NCBI GenBank assembly: GCA_037043455.1
Contig: JAWPHD010011463.1
Location: 1 to 64,000, forward strand
Length of the DNA stretch: 64,000 nucleotides
Direction of reading: 5' to 3'
Source: Cyrtodaria siliqua
Lineage: Eukaryota; Mollusca; Bivalvia; Adapedonta; Hiatellidae
The first letter of the stretch is position 1; every line of letters begins with the position of its first letter. Position numbers and translations under genes: made by a program. Below the pieces are notes generated by a model. The model did not search any database. It saw only the letters and a program-made list of their open reading frames with translations, and was not told where the DNA came from. Below are positions 1 through 10,779 of this stretch, in pieces.

Positions 1-3000
1 TATCGATACAACACTATTACATCAATAACATACCACTTATATTGATTAGTATGTAACATAAGGGATGTATCGATACAACACTATTACATCAATAACATAC
101 CACTTATATTGATTAGTATGTAACATAAGGGATGTATCGATACAACACTATTACATCAATAACATACCACTTATATTGATTAGTATGTAACATAAGGGAT
201 GTATCAATACAACTCTATTACATCAATAACATACCACTTATATTGATTAGTATGTAACATAAGGGATGTATCAATACAACACTATTACATCAATAACATA
301 CCACTTATATTGATTAGTATGTAACATAAGGGATGTATCAATACAACTCTATTACATCAATAACATACCACTTATATTGATAAGTATGTAACATAAGGGA
401 TGTATCAATATAACTCTATTACATCAATAACATACCACTTATAGTGATTAGTATGTAACATAAGGGATGTATCAATACAACTCTAGTACATCAATAACAT
501 ACCACTTATATTGATTAGTATGTAACATAAGGGATGTATCAATACAACTCTATTACATCAATAACATACCACTTATATTGATTATTATGTAACATAAGGG
601 ATGTATCAATACAACTCTATTACATCAATAACATACCACTTATATTGATTAGTATGTAACATAAGGGATGTATCAATACAACTCTATTACATCAATAACA
701 TACCACTTATATTGATTATTATGTAACATAAGGGATGTATCAATACAACTCTATTACATCAATAACATACCACTTATATTGATTAGTATGTAACATAAGG
801 GATGTATCAATACAACTCTATTACATCAATAACATACCACTTATATTGATTAGTATGTAACATAAGGGATGTATCAATACAACTCTATTACATCAATAAC
901 ATACCACTTATATTGATAAGTATGTAACATAAGGGATGTATCAATACAACTCTATTACATCAATAACATACCACTTATATTGATTAGTATGTAACATAAG
1001 GGATGTATCAATACAACTCTATTACATCAATAACATACCACTTATATTGATAAGTATGTAACATAAGGGATGTATCAATACAACTCTATTACATCAATAA
1101 CATACCACTTATATTGATTATTATGTAACATAAGGGATGTATCAATACAACTCTATTACATCAATAACATACCACTTATAGTGATTAGTATGTAACATAA
1201 GGGATGTATCAATACAACACTAGTACATCAATAACATACCACTTATAGTATCAATACAACACTAGTACATCAATAACATACCACTTATAGTGATTAGTAT
1301 GTAACATAAGGGATGTATCAATACAAAACACTACGTACATCAATAACATACCACTTATAGTGATTAGTAATGTAACATAAGGGATGTATCAATACAACAC
1401 TAGTACATCAATAACATACCACTTATAGTGATTAGTATGTAACATAAGGGATGTATCGATACAACACTAGTACATCAATAACATACCACTTACAGTGATT
1501 AGCTATGTAACATTAGGGGATGTATCGATACCAACTCTATTACATCAATAACATACCACTTATATTGATTATTATGTAACATAAGGGATGTATCGATACA
1601 ACACTATTACATCAATAACATAGACCACTTATATTGATTAGTATGTAACATAAGGGATGTATCGATACAAGACACTATTACATCAATAACATACCACTTA
1701 TATTGATTAGTATGTAACCATAATGGGATGTATCGATACCAATCACTATTACATCAATAACATACCACTTATATTGATTAGTATGTAACATAAGGGATGT
1801 ATCGATACAACACTATTACATCAATAACATACCACTTATATTGATTAGTATGTAACATAAGGGATGTATCGATACAACACTATTACATCAATAACATACC
1901 ACTTATATTGATTAGTATTGTAACATAAGGGATGTATCGATACAACACTATTACATCCAACACTATTACATCAATAACATACCACTTATATTGATTAGTA
2001 TGTAACATAAGGGATGTATCAATACAACTCTATTACATCAATAACATACCACTTATATTGATTAGTATGTAACATAAGGGATGTATCAATACAACTCTAT
2101 TACATCAATAACATACCACTTATAGTGATTAGTATGTAACATAAGGGATGTATCAATACAACTCTATTACATCAATAACATACCACTTATAGTGATTAGT
2201 ATGTAACATAAGGGATGTATCAATACAACTCTATTACATCAATAACATACCACTTATATTGATTATTATGTAACATAAGGGATGTATCAATACAACACTA
2301 GTACATCAATAACATACCACTTATAGTGATTAGTATGTAACATAAGGGATGTATCAATACAACACTAGTACATCAATAACATACCACTTACAGTGATTAG
2401 TATGTAACATAAGGGATGTATCAATACAACTCTATTACATCAATAACATACCACTTATATTGATTATTATGTAACATAAGGGATGTATCAATACAACACT
2501 ATTACATCAATAACATACCACTTATATTGATTAGTATGTAACATAAGGGATGTATCGATACAACACTATTACATCAATAACATACCACTTATATTGATTA
2601 GTATGTAACATAAGGGATGTATCAATACAACACTATTACATCAATAACATACCACTTATATTGATTAGTATGTAACATACCACTTATATTGATTAGTATG
2701 TAACATAAGGGATGTATCGATACAACACTATTACATCAATAACATACCACTTATATTGATTAGTATGTAACATAAGGGATGTATCAATACAACTCTATTA
2801 CATCAATAACATACCACTTATATTGATTATTATGTAACATAAGGGATGTATCGATACAACTCTATTACATCAATAACATACCACTTATATTGATTAGTAT
2901 GTAACATAAGGGATGTATCAATACAACTCTATTACATCAATAACATACCACTTATATTGATTATTATGTAACATAAGGGATGTATCAATACAACTCTATT

Positions 3001-4055
3001 ACATCAATAACATACCACTTATATTGATTATTATGTAACATAAGGGATGTATCAATACAACTCTATTACATCAATAACATACCACTTATATTGATTAGTA
3101 TGTAACATAAGGGATGTATCAATACAACACTATTACATCAATAACATACCACTTATAGTGATTAGTATGTAACATAAGGGATGTATCAATACAACTCTAG
3201 TACATCAATAACATACCACTTATAGTGATTAGTATGTAACATAAGGGATGTATCAATACAACACTATTACATCAATAACATACCACTTACAGTGATTAGT
3301 ATGTAACATAAGGGATGTATCAATACAACTCTATTACATCAATAACATACCACTTATATTGATTAGTATGTAACATAAGGATGTATCATACAACACTAGT
3401 ACATCAATAACATACCACTTATATTGATTAGTATGTAACATACCACTTATATTGATTAGTATGTAACATAAGGGATGTATCGATACAACACTATTACATC
3501 AATAACATACCACTTATAGTGATTAGTATGTAACATAAGGATGTATCAATACAACACTAGTACATCAATAACATACCACTTATAGTGATTAGTATGTAAC
3601 ATAAGGGATGTATCAATACAACACTAGTACATCAATAACATACCACTTATAGTGATTAGTATGTAACATAAGGGATGTATCAATACAACTCTATTACATC
3701 AATAACATACCACTTATAGTGATTAGTATGTAACATAAGGGATGTATCAATACAACACTAGTACATCAATAACATACCACTTACAGTGATTAGTATGTAC
3801 ATAAGGGATGTATCAATACAACACTAGTACATCAATAACATACCACTTATATTGATTAGTATGTAACATACCACTTATATTGATTAGTATGTAACATAAG
3901 GGATGTATCAATACAACACTATTACATCAATAACATACCACTTATATTGATTAGTATGTAACATAAGGGATGTATCAATATAACACTATTACATCAATAA
4001 CATACCACTTATATTGATTAGTATGTAACATAAGGGATGTATCAATACAACACTA
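1..4055. repeat. 67-bp satellite array
   Basis: About 60 head-to-tail copies of a 67-bp AT-rich monomer; successive monomers begin at 1, 68 and 135. The array is cut by the window edge and stops abruptly near 4055, where a TTTATTTATT-type tract follows. The monomer joint reads GTATCGATAC, a perfect 10-bp palindrome, or GTATCAATAC in the variant that breaks the dyad. Inside the monomer ACATAC and GTATGT form a short inverted pair about 15 bases apart. Variants alternate at a few fixed sites (TCGAT/TCAAT, ACACTA/ACTCTA, ATTAC/AGTAC, TATATTGAT/TATAGTGAT) and occur in blocks. No coding potential. The copy number and period are read directly; a role such as heterochromatin is not shown. Confidence 0.97.
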
Positions 4056-4183
4056 TTTTATTTTTATTTATTTATTTAATTAATCTTTTTTGAGATTGCG
4101 ATTTTTTTTCAATAATTGGGAAAAAAATACACTTATTTTGCATTGGGCCCCATGGGACACCTAGAGCTTTTGACGAAAAAATA
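4056..4183. other. AT-rich junction after satellite
   Basis: The satellite ends in a T-rich tract with TTTA repeats and then unique-looking sequence. No gene, tRNA-like head or terminal repeat was recognised. Confidence 0.5.
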
Positions 4184-4540
4184 AACAAGAGGTCAACGAC
4201 CTTGAAGCTCTACTGATAGGTTTTGATAGCTATATCAGCATTCCTGTGAAGTTCCATGAAAATCTGTCAAGTAGTTTCAGGAGTAGTTGCTACAAGTTTT
4301 TATTATATAACTTTATGTACCGGTAAACAAAGATGGCCGCTAAGTCCCATATCAATATTACTTATAGTTTTCAAGAACTTGTTTTTTTTAAATCTATTTT
4401 TAGCAATGGTGGCCATCTTGAATTTCCGGCCGACCTGAAATTTTGCTAGTATCAATTAGACATCAAGAGCAACATTCCTGTGAAGTTTCATGAAAATGCA
4501 TCAAATAGTTTCAGAGTAAAAAAAAATGTTGCAGTTAGTT
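4184..4540 (+). mobile_element. HINE-like element, family B, 5' fragment
   Basis: Begins AACAAGAGGTCAACGACC followed by GAAGCTCTACTGAT, the same 5' end as the elements at 22295 and 40757. It keeps about one core unit (GGCGGCCATCTTG-like and GAAGTTTCATGAAAAT motifs) but lacks the ACGG microsatellite and the 3' hairpin, so it is a truncated, diverged copy. Family assignment rests on direct comparison with the other copies in this window; the Helitron-like label is inferred from architecture. Confidence 0.7.
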
Positions 4541-5574
4541 AGAGAAATAATATATAGCGGAAATTCACGAGTTGTTTTTCTTTACCATTACCACTTACAT
4601 GATGTAGATATGGGAAAAGTGTGACTTTAGTGTTTACATGGGTCGTTTGTAATTGCTTATTGTGGTTTAGTTCTAGCATTGCCCATGAAAAAAATAAAAT
4701 GAAATGATGTAAAAATGATTGAATTGGTATTTCCTTTTTATTTTATTGAAAAACATTCAACCCATCGATATATATAACCCAAAACGTAGCGGTGTAGTTA
4801 GCAGTTTTGAGAAGTGTATGTAGAGGGTTAAGGGTTAACTCTGTCAAAAGTCAATGGACCAGTGTGCACAAATAGACATCATACTAAAACTTCTTACCAA
4901 CTATCACCAAAATCTAATGAGAAGTTCATGAGTCGTCTGGACTAGAAAAGTGTGGTGTACGTAGGAAAGTGTGACATACATACTAACAATTCCAAAGTTG
5001 TACGTTCCTCTTAATTGTCGTTCCGCTCAAACAGAAAAAAAACACACAAGAAAACCCAGTTTCTTGGATTTCTTGATCCAACCAATTAAACATGATGTGC
5101 TGATGTAGGTTACCGACAAATCACAACACTTATTACAATAGAATTATCCTTTTATTGAGATGTATACTGAAAGACAAAAGAAATGCGACATAGGAATTTC
5201 AGCTATATATTGTATATACTGCACACTTATTTACATATATATTTCAAGGAAATCCCATGATGTTTTGTAAAAAAAATAATTTGCAGTTAGTTAGAGAAAG
5301 GACACAACTATGATGTTGTAGACGTTTTAATCACAGTACACGTTGTAACAAGAAATTTATAAATGTTGAAGTTCTCTTTGAAAAATTGAGCCATTTCAGT
5401 ACTGTATTTAACGTAAAGAGTTTGCAAAATCTTCCATCCTAAGTTTGCTCACAGGCTTGAGCCAAACGCTTACCCTGCCAATAACGAAACTTTGCAGGAA
5501 TACTATTTGCTGTGTTACGTGTTGTTTTTAGTCTTTTTTCCGAAAGAAAAGATCTTACGTAGCATGATGTACCA
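4541..5574. other. Unassigned AT-rich DNA
   Basis: No ORF of recognisable family. The stretch around 5160-5230 (ATACTGAAAGA..AAAGAAATGC) recurs in diverged form at 39100-39155, and GCTATATATTGTAT is shared, so at least part is a dispersed repeat. No element boundaries could be set. Confidence 0.4.
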
Positions 5575-5870
5575 TTCGATTAACAGCAGGGGCGTCCGTG
5601 GCCGAGTGGTTAACGTCTCTGACTTGAAATCACTTGCCCCTCACCGCTGTAGGTTCGATCCCTCAGGGGCCTAGGAATCTTTATATGAGGAAGCTATCCA
5701 GCTGGCTTGCGGAACAGCGGTGGTTCTACCCAGGTGCCCACCCGTGCACGAAAATTGCCCGGAGGGCCACCTGGGGTCTTCCTCCACCAATGGAAGCTGG
5801 AAAGTCGCCATATGACCTTAGCTGTTGGTGCGACTATAAAATCCAATTCAATTCAATTCGATTAACAGCA
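5575..5870 (+). mobile_element. tRNA-derived SINE, family 1, with TSD
   Basis: The body is 5589 to about 5856. The head is tRNA-like, with an A box TGGCCGAGTGG (5599-5609) and a B box GGTTCGATCCC (5652-5662), a Ser/Leu-type arrangement. A conserved middle with AGCTGGCTTGCGGAACAG and CACCTGGGGTCTTCCTCCAC follows, then a tail of ATTCAATTC repeats. Perfect 14-bp target-site duplications TTCGATTAACAGCA lie at 5575-5588 and 5857-5870, showing LINE-type retroposition and a fairly young insertion. A second copy lies on the minus strand at 21637-21902. The middle resembles widely distributed mollusc SINEs (RUDI/Meta-type), from recall and not a search. Confidence 0.93.
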
Positions 5871-6140
5871 ACATATTGTACATACAATATACCGTATAGC
5901 GGAAATCCCACGACGCGTTCCTTTTTCCTTTCAGTATATATAATTATAGTCTTAGTAGGGTAAACACATTCTCTAAGCTATCAACGCTGCACTCGTCAAA
6001 CCTCTTTAAAGTACTTAAGACAGCTATGTGCACCTCCTGAAAACTACAAGGGGATATCTCCCTTCACTGTAACATGAATCTGTGAGAATTACTGTATCTG
6101 TGAGAATTACTGTCAATTGGGCGTAAAACTCCACAAGTAT
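5871..6140. other. Unassigned DNA
   Basis: AT-rich, with a short fragment CTTTTTCCTTTCAGTATATA (near 5920) that recurs at 39855 and 44690. No gene seen. Confidence 0.4.
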
Positions 6141-6420
6141 TACAAAAACAGCAAGGCTTCCAACAGTTATTTTTTACAAATACAAAAAATTGTGCGAGAA
6201 ATAATGGAGACTGTAGGCTCATATAACAGCAATGCTGCTACCATATATTTTACAAGAAATATGAAGTGTGAAAGATATAAGGGTGACTAGAGGGTCACCA
6301 AACAGCGATGCTTCGACAATAATTTTTACAAGAAATACAAATTGTGCAAGATATAATATTGACTAGAGGCTCCTACATAAAAAATAAAAAAAAACAAGCA
6401 ATGCTTAGACAGTATTGGTT
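6141..6420. repeat. Diverged tandem repeat, about 85 bp
   Basis: Three to four imperfect copies of a unit containing ACAGCAATGCT, then TTTTACAAGAAATA, then GTGCAAGATATAA and a GACTAGAGG-type segment. The layout is like the tandem core of a HINE-like element. A segment GAGGACGCTCTACTTGTAAGGC near 6540 could belong to an element end, but no paired hairpin was found. Confidence 0.6.
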
Positions 6421-6490
6421 TGTTTGTATGGTGTTTTACGTCATTTTCAATACATAAAAGGTTATAATTTATATGAAGTGTGCAATATAA
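6412..6490. mobile_element. SINE 3' part, family 4 fragment
   Basis: TGGTGTTTTACGTCATTTTC followed by AATACATAAAAGG matches 38630-38675 and, more loosely, 7585-7625 and 45118-45160. This is the shared 3' end of a tRNA-SINE whose fuller copy lies at 45110-45370. No tRNA head here. Confidence 0.55.
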
Positions 6491-6599
6491 CCAGGGCAGG
6501 ACAACTTGTTTCTGAGTTACAAGAGACCCAACAGGGCATGAGGACGCTCTACTTGTAAGGCATAATAAACTAATTGCTAGTTTATCATCCAAATTTATT

Positions 6600-7560
6600 T
6601 CAAAATAAGGGCGGGACGTGGAATTTTATTTTTTATTTTTTATTTTATGTGACAAATGGAATACTATCTCGGCCCAAGGCAAAAATAGTAATACATACAA
6701 CTCTATAGGCACTTCCAACATAAAAAAGCACATTTGTAATAGTGTTTTATACTTTCTGGCACATATTAATTAAGAATTTGAACATTTTCAGATGTTAAGA
6801 AATATTTCAAAATTGTTCAACTGCAACAGAGAATAGTATAGACAGAGACGTAATAAACCACTACTTCTTAGACCTCTGGGTCATACTAGGCTAGTAGCTT
6901 TTTAAAATCACAGAGCATTCAACTGTTTGTGATATGACCTCTCTTTCGTGCAAACAATCTTTTACAAGGAAAACAAATTGCAAACATGGTAGTTGTAATA
7001 AGATTCATCACTGAAGACGTGCTGTGCAATGACATCGTCTGCAATGATTTTTTATCTAATTTTCAACATAGAAAATCGTTATAAACGTCTAGTAACAATC
7101 TAATCTCCTCTGCAGTATTACTAAAATACCTATCTTTCATAATTTCATCACCGTTTACCATTTTTCCCAATTTAATTTGCCAATTTTGCATCATTTTAAG
7201 AGAAAATTTTGTACCTCAACACCGGTTATTATGTTTCCGGGTTTCAGTGGAGGGTTTAAACCGCGGCTCTCGAAACAGCGGTAAAAATGCAGAAAGCTGA
7301 TTGGAAAATTGGTGTCAAAGTGAATTTCTCTCTTCTTTTTTTTAACTGAAGATTCGGGGCAGCATAAAAAACGGGGGCAGGTGGGGATGATAATCTAGCA
7401 TAAATTTATTATGGCCTAAACATGGCTGAAATATCAGTAATAAAAGAGAACAAAAGTGTGGAAATTCTGGACATTCAAAATGTCCTGAAGGTCAAAATCC
7501 TGAAACTGACATTCTGAAATTGACTGAAGGTCAAGGTCATGAAAACACATTTACTGATAT
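6600..7560. other. Unassigned AT-rich DNA
   Basis: No conserved coding frame, RNA gene or terminal repeats were recognised. A low-complexity TTTTATTTT tract lies at about 6625-6650, and 7495-7550 carries repeated CTGAA/GGTCAA words. Confidence 0.4.
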
Positions 7561-7574
7561 TGTTGCTAATGCTC

Positions 7575-7630
7575 ATAATTGAATGAATGGTGTTTTACGG
7601 CACATCGACACATAAATAGGTCATATTGTG
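7575..7630. mobile_element. SINE 3' fragment, family 4-like
   Basis: AATGGTGTTTTACGGCACAT followed by CGACACATAAATAGG resembles the 3' ends at 6425 and 38640. Only the tail portion is present. Confidence 0.45.
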
Positions 7631-8785
7631 CGCAAAAATTGATGAAAAATGAAGAAATGAAGTATTAATTAAAAATTAATGTAAATATATAAAGTTAAAA
7701 CTATTAAAAATTAAGGGATGATAAGGTGTAATATAAACTATGTATGTAAATCAACAAATGCCCGTCAAGGGGTATATAAACAAGTAAATATATATTAGAA
7801 CACATTATAATGATTTATATCGTCTGATCTCTTTTAAGAAATCTAAAACAAGACTAAAATCTATAGTATCTCATAATTGTTACCACCGTCAAATAACACA
7901 TCCATCTGTTTCATAGTATTCAAGTTAATTATAATGTTTGGAGAAACATGGAAAAACATTTTAACGGAAGGTCAACGACATACAAATATTGTTTGTTTTG
8001 GATAGCAAATAATCATATGTAGCAACCATGCAAATATCGAATCAATCCATATGATTCCATCAAGCAGACGCAAAATCATCAAGTTTCACTTATTAATTTA
8101 CAGTGGTAAACTGGAAGCAGGATTGGAAAAGTTCACCCCATTATCTAAAGTGGTTTAGGAATTTAAAACCGGATAAGAAAATTGCTTTAACGTACGTGAC
8201 TTCAAACATACAACTCTGAATTCTGTCTACTGACAATACACACACAATTGTATGTCATTTCCTCCTATCATTTAGGAGCTACCATGTGTCCCGTAATAGT
8301 AGCACCTCCCCTAATAGAAGCTCCTCCCACCTTTTAAAATAAAATATAAAAAATCTTCAAAAAAATTCCCTTTTTGATCTTTTGTATAACCCTAATATGG
8401 TAATTCCTTTTCTTTTTTTTTCATTTTGCATAGCGCCTAGGCGCTTCAATTTGGGGAAATTCGGTATGAATTGAACAAAAACTGCACATCCATGACAACA
8501 CGAAGGAGTGCATGACCTTTTTACATGTGTGGAGCTGGAAAGCAATTCCAGCCAACATCTAGTGATAAGCAAATTTTACAAGAATCCGTCAGGGCTCGAA
8601 TTTAGCACTCGCAAACTTGCAAAATGTGGATTGTTTTGAAGAAAATGCAAGTGGAAATTTAATGACATTGCATTGAGTTAATATAATTAGTGTATGCGCA
8701 AAAATGTCTTTGACGAAAGAAGAAGAAGATGCCGGTAAGAATGCACCTTTGCCAGTTGAAAATATTAGCACTCATAAAAAACAAG
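7631..8785. other. Unassigned DNA with C-rich MITE traces
   Basis: At 8290-8335 CCCGTAATAGTAGCACCTCC followed by CCTAATAGAAGCTCC resembles one end of the TA-flanked C-rich MITE family (see 29949 and 62756); the opposite end could not be fixed. GGGCTCGAATTTAGCACT near 8593 resembles the end of the 28605-29010 element. No gene. Confidence 0.4.
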
Positions 8786-8787
8786 TA

Positions 8788-9750
8788 CGAGGGGTGTTCG
8801 AAAAATATCAGGAAAGGTGTCATAACTTTTTTAATAATGCGGTTATTTGCACAAAATTTTGACCACACGTACCTTGATATGTTTTGTACCTAAACTAAAA
8901 GAGGAAATAAACCCCGTTGGACTGATGCAAAATTCACAGTCACTATGGCAAAGTCGGGTTACGATGAGCGGGGCACCCTACGCATATAGGGAAAATGGCG
9001 TCAACAATATCTGTCTGAAACATCTAAAAGTCACATTTTTTCAAAATACTCTCCGTTGTACGAAACACACTTCTCCCATCTACGAACCCACTTGTCAAAG
9101 CACGACTTGAACTCTTCCTGTGGAATTTTCCTGATGGACAACAGTGGGCAAGTCATCAACGTCATCAAATCTTGGGTGGTCAGCAACTTCGCGCGAAGGA
9201 TCGTTCTTGAAGGCGTTGAACCACTCATAAATTCTGGATTTCGACATTGAACTTTTGCCATAAGTGTCCATGATCATAGAGACAGTCTCTGATTTAGTCT
9301 TACCCATTAACACACAAAATTTTATCGAATAACGCTGTTCTAGTGCCATATCTACGGCTTCCGCATAACAAACGCTTTCTGCTTCCGTTGTTTACGTAAA
9401 TGACGTCATATTTTAGCCCATAACGTCACGTACGCCTTGGCGAAATGTCGCGGAAGCGGCACGTATAGTTTGGCAGTGTTTGACGTTGGGAATATACCTG
9501 TATTATAAGAGCTCTTTAAAGACACGTAAATGTCAGACTTTTTTCAAGATTTGTCAAATTTGCCCCGCTCAAATTGCAACCCGACGTTACCATAGTTACT
9601 GTGTATTGTGCAGTTTAGCTATCACTTTATTTCTCTATTTTACATTCGATACAGTACTTATCAAGGTATCGCTGGCTAAAATTTTGACTTCAAAACCATA
9701 TAATTTAAAAAGTTATGACACCTTTCCTGATACTTTTCGAACACCCCTCG
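8788..9750 (-). mobile_element. Internally deleted mariner transposon
   Basis: A 963-bp element between TA dinucleotides (8786-8787 and 9751-9752). The terminal inverted repeats are about 45 bp: they begin CGAGGGGTGTTCGAAAA on both ends and continue to CATAACTTTTT, with one clear mismatch. It carries the start and the end of a mariner transposase but not the catalytic core. Typical mariners are about 1.3 kb, so some 300-400 bp is missing. TIR quality suggests it could still be moved in trans by a full-length relative. Confidence 0.95.
9031..9349 (-). pseudogene. Mariner transposase remnant (HTH plus C-terminus)
   Basis: The ATG at 9349 opens 84 codons. The N-terminus carries the mariner HTH_48-type DNA-binding pattern: EQRYSIKFCVLMGKT near the start, then SKSRIYEWFNAFKND around residues 37-50. 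After that the catalytic DD34D region is absent. Another minus-strand frame at 9031-9140 reads EEFKSCFDKWVRRWEKC.., the usual C-terminal stretch of mariner transposases. The two ends are therefore joined by an internal deletion that also shifts the frame. No active transposase can be made from this copy. Confidence 0.92.
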
Positions 9751-9752
9751 TA

Positions 9753-10779
9753 TATGTAAGTGGGTAAAAAAGTTAAATTCTACCCCTGTCCGTCAATGTT
9801 TATTTCTGGTATAACTCAAGTTATGTCGTTATGTCTGGTGCTGAAAACTATTCCTAGCTGAGGTCTAGTGATTAGCAACCTCGTTTACAAATATTAAAAG
9901 AATCTGGCAATATCTGTTGACTTGCCAAGAGGAAACTGACAATCCAAAAACTGTCTGTCCGTCTGCGAAACGCATAAACACCACCCGCCACCCCTGCATG
10001 AATACATAATACATACCATTTGTAATGGGCATATAAAAAAGATATTGAATTTTTATGGGAAATTATTACTTGGGAATTATCTTCGCCCATGACAACTTGC
10101 AAGCTAAATGTCTTCTTCTGCAAAGTTGACTACCGGTAAGTAATATTTCACCATTCAAAAAGAGTTTATACCTTGCCTACAGTAACCGCCTTATTTTATG
10201 GCATAATCTTTTTTATACTTATAACTCTAGGCCATTTGGTTGAAACATGAGGAAATATATGTGGATATCTTGATCTGTTTTTATGTTATTTTCTGGAAAT
10301 AAAAGTTTGATTAAATGACAATCCTGTTTCCATGGAAATGCAAAATACATGTACATTAATATGAGAATGTTTTATATAGTTACAGCCACATTATTAAGTC
10401 ACTACGTTAATTTATTTTCCTATTATATTAGAACATGAAAACATAAATCTGTGTAATACAAGGTCTCTGTACTATTTGATTGGTGTTATGGAATGGAATT
10501 TAGTGGTCATTTCAAAATAATTAATAGGTTTTTCACTATCCTGTCCCACAAATAGAAACTAGTTGATAAAAAATACTACTATTAGGGCAGGCACACTTTT
10601 AGAGGAAATATGATAGACACAAAAGCCGCCCCACCCCACCCCCACCCCCCTCCACCACCACCACCACCTCCCATCCTACCTTAAAAAGAACTGGGAGCAA
10701 AACCAATGATTTTTTTGTTCCATCCTAAAATCATTAATTTTGGTAAAAAACATGTTCCTTTTTGTAAAATGAAACCCCT
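9753..10779. other. Unassigned DNA, C-rich tract near 10620-10675
   Basis: The AT-rich stretch is followed by a CCCCACCCC / CCACCA tract at 10625-10675, next to CTACTATTAGGGCAGG and AGAGGAAATATG. These resemble ends of the C-rich TA MITE family, but paired TIRs could not be confirmed. No coding region. Confidence 0.4.

Noticed and set aside
1..4055. Regularly repeated array considered as CRISPR
   Set aside because: No unique spacers; the whole 67-bp unit repeats head-to-tail, and the rest of the window is clearly eukaryotic.
4256..4438. 60-codon ORF with a hydrophobic stretch
   Set aside because: Lies inside a HINE family B fragment; the same sequence in other copies is not open in a consistent frame.
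5589..5662. Functional tRNA gene
   Set aside because: A and B boxes are good, but the acceptor stem does not close and a SINE body, tail and TSD follow. The same applies to the heads at 25908 and 49068.
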